64,000 nt of DNA, from assembly GCF_000295955.2 (NCBI RefSeq), contig NZ_ALXE01000047.1, positions 33,425-97,424 of the forward strand, in the 5' to 3' direction. Source of the DNA: Pantoea sp. A4. Its GTDB lineage: Bacteria > Pseudomonadota > Gammaproteobacteria > Enterobacterales > Enterobacteriaceae. The translations under genes and the position numbers were made by a program. Below, piece by piece: positions 1 through 8,037 of this stretch (within the stretch, counting starts at the first letter, position 1; every line of letters starts with the position of its first letter). The notes below the pieces were generated by a model that saw nothing but the letters and a program-made list of their open reading frames with translations, did no database searches and had not been told where the DNA came from.

Positions 1-528
1 ACCAAAGCGGCGGTTCAGGCGGTTCGTCTGCGCACGGCCATGGTGTTCCAACAGTTCAACGTGTTTAAAAACATGACGGTGCTGCAAAACGTGATGGATC
101 CGCTGGTGGTGGTGCAGGGGAAATCTCGTGATGAAGCGCGGGAAATCGCGCGTCAGGAGCTGGATCGCGTCGGTCTGGCCACCAAAATGGATCACTATCC
201 GTCACAGCTTTCGGGCGGTCAACTCCAGCGTACCGGTATCGCCCGCGCGTTGGCCGTGCGTCCAAATGTGATTCTGTTTGATGAACCCACCTCATCACTT
301 GACCCTGAACTGGTGGGTGAAGTGCTGAAAGTGATTAAAGACGTCACCTCTTCGGGGATCACCTCGCTGCTGGTGACTCATGAAATGCAGTTTGCCAAAA
401 GTATTTCCAACCGCATCGTGTTTATGGATCAGGGTGTGGTGGCCGCAGAAGGGACGCCGGAAGAGATTTTCGACCGCCCAACGCTGCCACGACTGGCCCA
501 GTTTCTTAATGCTGAACACGTTCTCTGA
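1..528 (+). CDS. Polar amino acid ABC transporter ATP-binding protein (5' end outside window)
   Basis: The frame is open from base 1, so the start and the Walker A loop lie upstream of the window. Seen in order: Q-loop region (MVFQQFNVF), ABC signature LSGGQLQR, Walker B VILFDEPTSSLD and the H-loop VTHEM, then the short C-terminal tail ending in a leucine. This is the pattern of the HisP/GlnQ family, which hydrolyses ATP at the inner membrane to drive uptake of polar amino acids. The substrate-binding protein follows 18 bases later and two permeases after that, so this is probably one operon. The substrate cannot be read from the sequence. Confidence 0.95.
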   Translation, partial: TKAAVQAVRLRTAMVFQQFNVFKNMTVLQNVMDPLVVVQGKSRDEAREIARQELDRVGLATKMDHYPSQLSGGQLQRTGIARALAVRPNVILFDEPTSSLDPELVGEVLKVIKDVTSSGITSLLVTHEMQFAKSISNRIVFMDQGVVAAEGTPEEIFDRPTLPRLAQFLNAEHVL

Positions 529-546
529 GAATAAAAGGAAACCATC

Positions 547-1368
547 ATGCCTGCTTTGACTACCACTTTTCGTCGCCTTGCTCTGGCCAGCGCTGCTGTG
601 TTAACGCTGGCTTCAGCCAATCTGAGTTATGCAGCCGATGCCGTGCGCACCATTAAAATTGCCACTGCCGCTGAATCTAAACCGCTCTCCTGGGGCGCGA
701 TTGGTGTCGAGCCGCAGGGCTACGAGCCAGACGTGTTACGTGCCATCAATGCGAAACTGCCACAGTACAAATTTGTGATGGAAGGCGCAGCGGATATCGC
801 CCAGGAGACCGGTCTGGTCACCGGTAAATATGACATCGCTACCGGCGGCTATTACAAAGCGCCTGCGCGCAGCAAACAGTTCCTGATCCCGGACAGTCCA
901 ATTGGGGCAAGCCTGATGAAGATCTACAGCCGCAAAGACAGCAACATCAACGGCATGAAAGATCTGGTGGGCAAAAATATTGTTCCGGTGACGGCGGGTG
1001 GCGGCGTGTACAAGTTTGTCATGCAGTGGCAGCAGGAAAACCCGAACGATAAAGTGGATATCAAGGCCTCCAGCGCCGGTATTCCTTATCCGGATCGCCT
1101 GAAAGAGGTTCAGAGCGGTAAATATGACGCGCTGATTCTGCCTTCAAATCTGGGTGAGCAGACGGTAATTGATAACCAAAAACTGGATATCAAGGCCAGT
1201 GAGCCGGTCTCCATCAACAACACCTATGTGCTGATCCACAAATCTGATGAAAACAAAGTGTTGAGCGAAGATATCAACAAGGCACTGCAACAGCTGAAAG
1301 CCGACGGCACCCTCGACAAACTGTCGCAAAAATGGTTTGGCGAAGATGTGGTTAAGTACATGAAATAA
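547..1368 (+). CDS. Amino acid ABC transporter periplasmic substrate-binding protein
   Basis: 273 residues. The N-terminus is a typical Sec signal (basic MPALTTTFRRLA, hydrophobic stretch, likely cleavage after SYA, about residue 29). The rest matches the SBP family 3 fold (polar amino acids): an early YEPDVLRAI segment, a central TGKYDIATGGYYK, and a C-terminal LKADGTLDKLSQKWFGED, which is characteristic of the family. An AGGAA Shine-Dalgarno lies just ahead of the ATG. It should deliver substrate to the two permeases downstream. The exact amino acid is not known. Confidence 0.93.
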   Translation: MPALTTTFRRLALASAAVLTLASANLSYAADAVRTIKIATAAESKPLSWGAIGVEPQGYEPDVLRAINAKLPQYKFVMEGAADIAQETGLVTGKYDIATGGYYKAPARSKQFLIPDSPIGASLMKIYSRKDSNINGMKDLVGKNIVPVTAGGGVYKFVMQWQQENPNDKVDIKASSAGIPYPDRLKEVQSGKYDALILPSNLGEQTVIDNQKLDIKASEPVSINNTYVLIHKSDENKVLSEDINKALQQLKADGTLDKLSQKWFGEDVVKYMK

Positions 1369-1435
1369 GGCGTTCTATCGCTTTAAACGTCAGGCCTGCG
1401 GGCACGGCTGAATATTTTGTCTGGAGTGTTTTAAC

Positions 1436-2143
1436 GTGAATCTTACGCTAATGATTCCCGAGCTGCTTGCGGCATTACCGCTGACGCTCGCCATTGTTTT
1501 TGTCGCCCTGATTGCAGGTTTTATGCTGGCCCTGTTAGCGACAACCTTTCGCGTGCGTCGGGTACCGGTGATCAGCCAACTGGCGGACCTTTACGTCTCC
1601 TATGCCCGCAGCGTGCCGGTAGTGTTGCAGTTGTTTGTCGCGTTTTATGGCCTGCCGCTGGTGGCAGGTCTGTTTGGCGTCGAGGATTTTCTCTCCGCGA
1701 CCGTGGCTTCGATGGTGGGTTTGAGTCTCTATCACGGCGGCTACTTATCAGAAGTGATGCGTCCGGCCTACCTGGCGGTAGAGCGGGGCCAACATGATGC
1801 GGCGGATAGTCTTGGCTACGGTTTCTGGCGCAAGCTCACCAGGGTGATTGTGCCGCAGGCGCTGCACATTGCCTTACCGGGCTACGGTAACGCGATCATT
1901 TACCTGATCCACAACGTGGCGCTGGTGATGTATATCGGCGCGGCAGACGTGATGGCTACGGCACACCTGATTATGGAACGCGCCTACAACCAATATCAGT
2001 TCGGTACTTATCTGGTGCTGGCGGTGATCTATTCACTGCTGTGTCTGATTGCGTGGCTGATTGTGCGCGCCTTTGAGCGCCGGGCCGGTCGTTTCACACA
2101 GAAAAGCGCGGCGGCAAAAGCCCCGTTAATGCCAAATATCTGA
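1436..2143 (+). CDS. Amino acid ABC transporter permease (HisM/GlnP type)
   Basis: 235 residues with a GTG start preceded by CTGGAGTG. Hydrophobic helices fill most of the length. The EAA-type cytoplasmic loop that docks on the ATPase is visible (AADSLGYGFWRKLTRVIVPQALHIALPGYGN, about residues 120-150), as is the family-typical SYARSVPVVLQLF segment near residue 60. It probably pairs with the next gene to form a heterodimeric channel. The 67-base gap after the binding protein is the largest in the operon. Confidence 0.93.
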   Translation: MNLTLMIPELLAALPLTLAIVFVALIAGFMLALLATTFRVRRVPVISQLADLYVSYARSVPVVLQLFVAFYGLPLVAGLFGVEDFLSATVASMVGLSLYHGGYLSEVMRPAYLAVERGQHDAADSLGYGFWRKLTRVIVPQALHIALPGYGNAIIYLIHNVALVMYIGAADVMATAHLIMERAYNQYQFGTYLVLAVIYSLLCLIAWLIVRAFERRAGRFTQKSAAAKAPLMPNI

Positions 2144-2150
2144 CAGGAGC

Positions 2151-2849
2151 ATGACCATGTTTGATTCTTCTCTGCTGCTGGAAGATTTCTGGAGCATTCT
2201 GGATGCGGTACCCGTCACGCTGGCGATGGCGGTGACGATCTTTATCTGCGCCACGCTGTTGGGTGGGCTGCTGGCTTTTATCGAGCACAAGCGTATTCCG
2301 CTGCTGCGTCAGGCGGTACTGGCCTACAAAATTGCCTTTAAAGGCGTGCCGATGGTGGTGGTGATTTTCCTGGCTTATTACGGCCTGCCGGCGGCGTTAC
2401 AGTTCTTCGCAACGCAGTTTGGGGTGGCGGTCAATGCCCACTCCATGCCGAACTGGGTGATCATTATTGTGGCGCTGAGTGCCTGCGTGGCGGCGTTTCA
2501 GGCGGAAGTGGTGAAAGGGGCATTGAACGCGTTTGATAAAGGGCAGGCAGATGCGGCCTATGCCTTTGGTTACAGTGGCTGGCAGCTATTCCGCCGGGTG
2601 TTGTTTCCACAAATCATCGTGTCGGCGATCCCCGATTTAGCCAATGCGTTTATGGTGATCATGAAGGCGCTGTCGCTGGCGTTTGCGATTGAGGTGGTGG
2701 ATATCTTCGCGCAGGCACAGCTCACCGCCGCGCTGAACTTTTACTACCTTGAGGCCTTTGGCGTGGCCGTGGTGTTCTATATGGTCATCGCGTGGGTGGT
2801 GACTAAAGTGGCCGATAAAATCGAATCCGCCTTGCGAGTGCGCACCTGA
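2151..2849 (+). CDS. Amino acid ABC transporter permease (second subunit)
   Basis: 232 residues, starting 7 bases after the previous stop with CAGGAG as ribosome binding site. It has the same architecture as its neighbour: an N-terminal helix, a KGVPMVVVIFLAYYGLP segment and an EAA loop (AYAFGYSGWQLFRRVLFPQIIVSAIPD, about residues 140-165). A second ATG two codons in (MTMFD) is an alternative start. A strong terminator follows, so this closes the operon. Confidence 0.93.
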   Translation: MTMFDSSLLLEDFWSILDAVPVTLAMAVTIFICATLLGGLLAFIEHKRIPLLRQAVLAYKIAFKGVPMVVVIFLAYYGLPAALQFFATQFGVAVNAHSMPNWVIIIVALSACVAAFQAEVVKGALNAFDKGQADAAYAFGYSGWQLFRRVLFPQIIVSAIPDLANAFMVIMKALSLAFAIEVVDIFAQAQLTAALNFYYLEAFGVAVVFYMVIAWVVTKVADKIESALRVRT

Positions 2850-2872
2850 TTCGGCTCGTGACGCCACACTCT

Positions 2873-2900
2873 GCCCGAGCCGATGCTCGGGCTTTTTTTT
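2873..2900 (+). terminator. Rho-independent terminator of the amino acid ABC operon
   Basis: A perfect 8-bp stem GCCCGAGC/GCTCGGGC with a CGAT loop is followed directly by eight T. It lies 24 bases after the second permease stop and excludes the very early in-frame ATG at 2883 as the start of the following LysR gene. Confidence 0.93.
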
Positions 2901-2963
2901 CAGTGCATCATGGCGATGGGCCTTTTAAAATGGCGGCTATCGCACCTTCAGGGAAGTAAGATT

Positions 2964-3938
2964 ATGAGCGCATTAAACGATCTGGACCTGCGCCAGCTTG
3001 AGGCCTTTGCGGCAGTGATTGCCGCAGGCAGCGTCACGGCAGCGGCAAAAACGCTGAAACGTTCGCAGCCCATGGTGTCCCGGCAGATTCAGGAACTGGA
3101 GCAGTCTCTGGGCTATGCGCTGTTTATGCGTAACGGGCCGCGCATTCATGCCACTGAACAGGCGCTGCAACTGCATCAGTATGTACACAAAGCGCTGCTC
3201 TCCCTGGAACAGATTCGACAGCAGGCGCTAGAGATTGGCGTGCAGCAACATCGTCCGCTGCGTATTGCAGCGACGCCCGCCCTGGCCGCAGGATTATTAC
3301 CCCGCGCGCTGGCGCTGCTGGCAGACCAGGGGTTGCAGAACAAAGTCCAGATTGTGAATGAATCGGCCGAGCAGACCGCACATGCGGTGATCACGGCGGA
3401 TGCGGATGTAGGCCTGTGTAGTTTGCCCCTTGAACACCACGCTTTCGAACTGCACTGGATTGGTGAGTCTCGCTGCGTGGTGGCGCTGCCACAGGAGGAT
3501 GCATTGGCTGCGCAGTCGCAATTGACGCTGGCGTGCCTCGCCGGGCGCAGGCTGGTTGCACCGCTTGATCCCCTGCGTTTGCGCGGACGCTTTGCCAAAG
3601 TGTTGAAAAAGCTGAACGTGGCGCCGCACGAGATGATCGAAACCAACGCCTCGGCCAATATTCTTGCCTGCGTACGTGCCGGACTCGGCGTCGCTATTCT
3701 GGAGCCGGTCACCGCATGGGGCATGCCGCTGGAAGGCGTTGCTATTCGACCGTTGGTAGAAGTTGTGCCTTATTTCTTTGGCGTTATCACCCCACAAGGA
3801 CGTCAGCTGTCGCCCGCCGCGCAGGCCTTGATCAGCGCGCTGAATACCGCCGCCCAGGAGATGCTGCCTGACTTTGTCTGCTTACCCGGTTCAGAGCACC
3901 CGCGCGTTATGCGGCTGCTGAATCAGGATGAAGCCTGA
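2964..3938 (+). CDS. LysR family transcriptional regulator
   Basis: 324 residues. The N-terminal winged HTH is clear (LRQLEAFAAVIAAGSVTAAA, then SQPMVSRQIQELEQSLGYALFMRNG, about residues 10-55), followed by a linker helix and a substrate-binding domain with the usual GLGVAILEP segment near residue 245. I chose ATG 2964, preceded by GGGAAG. The frame runs back to 2883 but that would translate through the terminator. As it sits directly downstream on the same strand, it may sense the amino acid taken up by the transporter, but that is inference. A LysR remnant on the other strand abuts its 3' end. Confidence 0.92.
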   Translation: MSALNDLDLRQLEAFAAVIAAGSVTAAAKTLKRSQPMVSRQIQELEQSLGYALFMRNGPRIHATEQALQLHQYVHKALLSLEQIRQQALEIGVQQHRPLRIAATPALAAGLLPRALALLADQGLQNKVQIVNESAEQTAHAVITADADVGLCSLPLEHHAFELHWIGESRCVVALPQEDALAAQSQLTLACLAGRRLVAPLDPLRLRGRFAKVLKKLNVAPHEMIETNASANILACVRAGLGVAILEPVTAWGMPLEGVAIRPLVEVVPYFFGVITPQGRQLSPAAQALISALNTAAQEMLPDFVCLPGSEHPRVMRLLNQDEA

Positions 3939-3941
3939 TAC

Positions 3942-4345
3942 TTAAGTGACGTTGTCACTATTTGCTGTGTTGATATAGCGCTCCATACCGCTTATCAATG
4001 CATCGAATACGGTTTTGCACGCCGGATTGCTGCGCAGATCCTCATGCATGGTGACCCAGGTGGGGAATTGCAGACTGAACAGCGTGGGCAGCACGCGGAT
4101 GAGTTCGGGGTTTTGTCGTGCTAGCCCCGCCTTGCACATACCGATGCCTGCTCCCGCACGGATCAGGGCCAGATGCGCAAGGTCGCTATTGCTGCGCAAC
4201 GTAAACATATCGGGCTGCAATTGTGGCCAGCGGCGGCTGATGCTGCGGATAAAATGTGTTTCCTGATCATAACCAATCACGCTATGTCCGCGCAGTGCTT
4301 CCCAGCTCTCTGGGGGCGGGCCGTAGCCGCTGAACAGCGGGCCTG
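3942..4345 (-). pseudogene. LysR-type regulator remnant (C-terminal effector domain only)
   Basis: Reading leftwards, the frame encodes only the second half of a LysR protein: SWEALRGHSVIGYDQETHF, then LALIRAGAGIGMCKAGLA and the C-terminal MERYI helix. The winged HTH and the first effector subdomain are missing. Homology ends near 4345, where the complementary strand already carries an epimerase sequence; an ATG at 4385 gives the open frame 147 codons but has no regulator sequence before it. Without the HTH it cannot bind DNA as a LysR protein. The right boundary is approximate. Confidence 0.75.
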
Positions 4346-5000
4346 CGTAATGCTCCCCGGCACGGTCTATAACTTTGATCCCCACAATTCACCCTACATC
4401 AAGGAACAGGCGGCACAGCAGCCGAAAACGCGCAAAGGTAAGATTAGAGTAACGATGGAGCAGCGGCTCCAGCAGTTTGCTGATGCAGGCGGGAAAGCCA
4501 TCGTGGTACGTGCCGGGGACTATTTTGGTCCAGGCGCTGGCAACAGCTGGTTTGCTCAAGGCCTAATCAAACCGGGCAAGCCGGTGCGAAAGATTTATAA
4601 TCCCGCACGTCCCGGCATTGGGCATCAGTGGGGATATCTGCCCGATGTGGCGGCGACCATGGTGCAAGTACTGGAACAACGCCAACGGCTGGACAATTTT
4701 ACCAACCTGCATATGGCCGGGCACTGGGATGCGGATGGTCGCCAAATGGTGACAATGATTCAGCAGTTTACCCAGCAGCAGGGTTCGGCTGCACCCATTG
4801 TCTCTTTTCCCTGGTGGCTCATCTCTCTGATGGCCCCGTTCAACCTGACGCTGCGTGAGATGCTAGAGATGCGCTATTTGTGGCAGCAACCGCTGCGCCT
4901 CGATAATACCCGGCTCATAGAAATGTTGGGTGCAGAGCCACATACCCCGCTAGAGCAGGCGGTAAATGACACTTTGAACGGTTTGGGGTGCGGGATTTAA
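4346..5000 (+). pseudogene. NAD-dependent epimerase/dehydratase remnant (5' end deleted)
   Basis: From about 4346 the + strand reads LPGTVYNFDPHNSPYIKEQ, then RKGKIRVTMEQRL, VVRAGDYFGPG and GYLPDVAATMVQVLE, the order of the central and C-terminal parts of atypical SDR/epimerase proteins. The N-terminal Rossmann fold with its GxxGxxG dinucleotide loop is absent. The open frame extends back to 4173, but that part is antisense to the LysR fragment and is not protein-like. It presumably once started at a promoter shared with the divergent LysR gene and is now dead. Confidence 0.75.
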
Positions 5001-5152
5001 GGTTCTTTACTTTCGCATAGCTTAGCTCATTTGTTTCTGCCATAACGTGAATGGTATTCTTGGCCACCAAAAAATTATTAACTTGTTGATATGCCTCTAT
5101 ACCTTTCAACTATTTACTACTAAAGCCGATATCGGCGAAGGAGGAATGGGTT

Positions 5153-5296
5153 ATGTACTCAAAACGCGATATTTCAACAATGAAGAACATGACAATTGCC
5201 GAACGCAAAGCTGAATCTATGCGTCAACTTAAGGCATCTTTCTCAGCAGCTGCTCGTAATGGAACACTACGTTCCCGAGAGTCAACGCAAAGCTGA
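5153..5296 (+). CDS. Possible small protein, 47 aa, unknown
   Basis: ATG 5153 lies 7 bases after a near-perfect Shine-Dalgarno (AAGGAGGA, 5138-5145). The frame reads MYSKRDISTMKNMTIAERKA and ends TLRSRESTQS, followed 15 bases later by a canonical terminator. The product is basic and hydrophilic, with no membrane segment or signal peptide, and could form one amphipathic helix. The tight layout of ribosome site, short frame and terminator argues for a real transcript. I do not recognise the protein. An overlapping ATG at 5146 is too close to the ribosome site. Confidence 0.5.
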   Translation: MYSKRDISTMKNMTIAERKAESMRQLKASFSAAARNGTLRSRESTQS

Positions 5297-5311
5297 TCTA
5301 ACTCCTCCGCC

Positions 5312-5336
5312 AAAACCCGTTTTAGCGGGTTTTTTT
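5312..5336 (+). terminator. Rho-independent terminator after the 47-aa ORF
   Basis: Stem AAAACCCG/CGGGTTTT with a TTTTAG loop runs into a T-rich tail. It separates the small gene from uvsE. Confidence 0.88.
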
Positions 5337-5430
5337 GGCCTCGTTATCTCTTCAATCCGAAAAACTCACCGTTCAACAGGCACTTTTCCCTCAGGCTGAT
5401 ACACTTAGCGGCGCAAACTGAGGAGGCGTA

Positions 5431-6390
5431 ATGAAATTTGGTTTTGCCTGTAAGTATTTGAATTCCGCGCTACAACAGCCTTTCCCGTTTAAGGGAACCA
5501 CGCGCACCCGCTTTCTTGCGCTCGACCATGCAGCGCGGGTTAGCGCCATTGCGCCGCTGGCGCAAAATAACCTGTTACAGCTGGAAAATGTGCTGCGTGA
5601 ACTGGCTCTGCTGCCGCCAGCGCTGCGGATGATGCGTATCGGCAGCGATTTATTGCCGTTATATACCGTGCCGGAAGCGGGGCCGGTGTATCAGGAACTG
5701 ATGCCAGATTTGCTGCCGCTGTTTACGCGCTGCGGTAATCTGGCGCGTGAGCAGTGGATCCGCCTCTCTTTCCACCCTGGACAATATACGGTTCTGGCAT
5801 CAGACAACCCGGATGTTGTGACGCGTGCGCTGGAAGATGTGGAGTATCACACGCTGTGCGCACGTTGGTTGGGATATGGGCGTGCATTTCAGGATTTCAA
5901 AATCAATATTCATATGAACGGCAAGGCGGGTTTTGCCGGATTTGCCCAGGCATTTGGTCGTTTAAGCCCGGAAGCGCGGCTGATGCTGACCGTAGAAAAC
6001 GATGAAGTGTCTTGTTCGCTGGATGATGTCCTTCAGGCGCAAAAGCTCTGCCCGATTGTGCTGGATATTCACCATCATTGGGTTAAAGAGAACGCGTTTA
6101 TTCGACCTGATGATGCGCGCATTGAACAAGTGATCGCCTCGTGGCGCGGCGTACGGCCGGTGTTGCACTATTCGATTTCTCAGGAAGGGCTGATCCCGAC
6201 AGAAGGGTATCCTGACCAGGAGATGCTGGGGTTATCTAAAGCCAAATTGCGTGCCCATTCGGATTACTATTTCAATCCGACGCTCAACGACTGGGCGCTC
6301 TCTTTCCGCCAGTTTGACCTGATGTGTGAGGTGAAAATGAAAAATATCGCCAGCACGCAGCTCTATTACCATAGCCTGCAACAGGCTTGA
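5431..6390 (+). CDS. uvsE: UV damage endonuclease UvsE/UvdE
   Basis: 319 residues. The UvdE family repairs UV photoproducts and other distortions by nicking 5' of the lesion, using a metal cluster in a TIM barrel. Family signatures seen: N-terminal GFACKYLNS, LRMMRIGSDLLPLY, the strongly conserved LSFHPGQYTVLAS (about residue 110), LTVENDE, LDIHHHWV and VLHYSIS. The His and Glu residues in these motifs are metal ligands in the family. The ATG is preceded by TGAGGAGG. It is a stand-alone gene between two terminator-like hairpins. Confidence 0.9.
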   Translation: MKFGFACKYLNSALQQPFPFKGTTRTRFLALDHAARVSAIAPLAQNNLLQLENVLRELALLPPALRMMRIGSDLLPLYTVPEAGPVYQELMPDLLPLFTRCGNLAREQWIRLSFHPGQYTVLASDNPDVVTRALEDVEYHTLCARWLGYGRAFQDFKINIHMNGKAGFAGFAQAFGRLSPEARLMLTVENDEVSCSLDDVLQAQKLCPIVLDIHHHWVKENAFIRPDDARIEQVIASWRGVRPVLHYSISQEGLIPTEGYPDQEMLGLSKAKLRAHSDYYFNPTLNDWALSFRQFDLMCEVKMKNIASTQLYYHSLQQA

Positions 6391-6395
6391 GAAAC

Positions 6396-6415
6396 AGCCC
6401 GGCCAGCGCCGGGCT
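6396..6415. terminator. Hairpin between convergent uvsE and tenA-like genes
   Basis: Perfect 8-bp stem AGCCCGGC/GCCGGGCT with a CAGC loop, placed 6 bases after the uvsE stop and just past the end of the opposing gene. The T-tracts are poor on both strands, so termination is probable rather than certain. Confidence 0.55.
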
Positions 6416-6422
6416 CACGCTA

Positions 6423-7061
6423 TCAGGCATACGCCGCATCAAAGAATTGTTCTTCGAGAACCACGGCACGTTTGAAGAAAGCTTCGCAAATATCTGGCGC
6501 GTTCGGCCCGGTGCGATCCAGCTCGCTGCGAATAAACGCAACAAAGGCATTGAAATCCGGGTTGTCGTGAAGCGTCACCCATTCTGCATAAATGAAATTT
6601 TCCGGCAGGGGCTGCGGTGCAGCCGATGCCCACTCGTAATAGAGCCACTCCGCCACGTTGAGCACGCTCAGGATCACCGGATAAGAGCCGGTGGCCGCCG
6701 CTTCACGCATGATCGCTTTGAAACCTGCGGTGGGGGCGGTATCAGGGTTCTTCGCCGCTTCTGCTTCGTTAATGCCCAGTGCAGCAAAGGCGCGCTGGAA
6801 GTAGGTATCTTCATCCGAGGAGATCATGCCCGCAAAGCGACCAAAGCGTAACCGGGCTTCCAGCGTATCCGCCTGAGTGATGGCCGCCCCGATCAACACC
6901 AAAAAGCTATCAAGAAACCGGTAGTCCTGAATCAGATAGTTTTTCATTGCGGCATCAGGTACTTCTCCGGCATACAGAGCGGTAATAAAGCGGTGGTTAA
7001 CGGCATTTTCCCAGGTGGGTTGTGAGATGGCGCGCAGGTGATCGGTGAAACGTCCAGTCAT
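6423..7061 (-). CDS. TenA family protein (thiaminase II-like)
   Basis: 212 residues, all-helical TenA/THI-4 fold. Seen: an N-terminal FTDHLRAISQPTWENAVNHRFI segment, YLIQDYRFLDSFL and, near the C-terminus, EAFFKRAVVLEEQFFDAAY with the conserved Glu pair. TenA proteins release or salvage the aminopyrimidine half of thiamine. There is no cysteine at the position of the classical catalytic Cys, so this belongs with the TenA_E subgroup, whose chemistry is less certain. No other thiamine gene is nearby. The start has GGGAAT ahead of the ATG. Confidence 0.8.
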   Translation of the reverse strand: MTGRFTDHLRAISQPTWENAVNHRFITALYAGEVPDAAMKNYLIQDYRFLDSFLVLIGAAITQADTLEARLRFGRFAGMISSDEDTYFQRAFAALGINEAEAAKNPDTAPTAGFKAIMREAAATGSYPVILSVLNVAEWLYYEWASAAPQPLPENFIYAEWVTLHDNPDFNAFVAFIRSELDRTGPNAPDICEAFFKRAVVLEEQFFDAAYA

Positions 7062-7104
7062 GTTATTCCCTTGAGGTGTAGAGTGCAGGTGCGAAATTTT
7101 TATA

Positions 7105-7704
7105 TCACAGGTGTTTTTGCGCCGCCAGCAGGGTACGCCAGTCGCTATTTTTTAACGCGCGACAGAACGGGGCGACCTGTTGGTGTACGTGAGCAAACAG
7201 CGTTTCATCACTCATGCTGTCGGCTTCCGCCTTGGGGTCATAATTTTGATCATAACCGTCGAACAGGTAGCGATAGAGACGACTGAGTGAACGACGCGTC
7301 TTTCGCGTGAAGCGGGTATGCGAAAGATCCAGTAAATAATCGTCGAAACGAAACAGCAAATTCATCAGCACAGCACGATTGCGCGTGTCGAGAATAAAGC
7401 CCAGCTCTCGCCGTAACCACAGCGTGGCGGCTAAATTGTCATCCAGCTCGGCAATTTGCTGCTCTTGCAGAAACTTATCCAGGTAACAGGCCAGTTCATG
7501 CTCATCTGGCGGGCAATCGAAATTCAGCGAAGCCAGAATCAGCAGATTATCGCCCGGATTGTCCTGGCTGAGTTGGGCTTCCGCCCAGCCGGTAATGGCC
7601 TGATTATCTTCGGCCACGCGTTCGGATAAATAGCACTGATCAAAACGTCGAATGGCCAGCAATGCCTGAAGCTCTTGCACCGCAACAGAATGTAGCGTCG
7701 TCAT
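7105..7704 (-). CDS. Conserved-looking hypothetical protein
   Basis: 199 residues, rich in helix-forming and acidic residues, with no signal peptide or membrane segment. Visible patches are LAATLWLRRELGFILDTRN, a basic FTRKTRRSLSRLYRYLFDG, and a cysteine in VAPFCRALKNSDW. I do not recognise the family. It is monocistronic, reads towards tenA with a 43-base gap, and could share a transcript with it. Base composition is like the neighbours. Confidence 0.7.
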   Translation of the reverse strand: MTTLHSVAVQELQALLAIRRFDQCYLSERVAEDNQAITGWAEAQLSQDNPGDNLLILASLNFDCPPDEHELACYLDKFLQEQQIAELDDNLAATLWLRRELGFILDTRNRAVLMNLLFRFDDYLLDLSHTRFTRKTRRSLSRLYRYLFDGYDQNYDPKAEADSMSDETLFAHVHQQVAPFCRALKNSDWRTLLAAQKHL

Positions 7705-8037
7705 TTAATACCCACTGTTTAAAATCCTTTTAACGTCATTCAGGGGAGCACATCAGTTACGCTTAGCGCTGGTTTCCTGCCACAGGCAGTTTTGGTGCCC
7801 GCGCCTGATGCCATGCCTCCCTTATAGCAAAAAATACCGCCCCTGTGGTAGCCCGTCACCGCGTTATAACCTTGTTGGCATTGGTAAGACTATTTTCATA
7901 GTTAGCCTGCAAATCCTGTTGTGTGATTCTGCTTTTCTACTTACGCCTGTCCCGGTATTGCGACCACTCTATGCCGGATTCTATGCCAGAAAACCGCCGC
8001 TTTGCAGGCCGGGAACAGGTTCTACGGAGAGAAGCTG
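7705..8037. other. Intergenic region between divergent units (333 bp)
   Basis: It separates the leftward hypothetical gene from the rightward monooxygenase operon and must hold both promoters. I see no convincing palindromic operator, RNA gene or repeat. A frame of 76 codons at 7808-8038 has no ribosome site or protein-like character and was not accepted. Confidence 0.5.

Noticed and set aside
2883..2963. Longer start for the first LysR gene
   Set aside because: It would begin inside the terminator hairpin; ATG 2964 has a ribosome site and the normal LysR N-terminus.
3176..3797. Long antisense frames under the LysR gene
   Set aside because: Shadows of a GC-rich coding sequence without domain or start signals.
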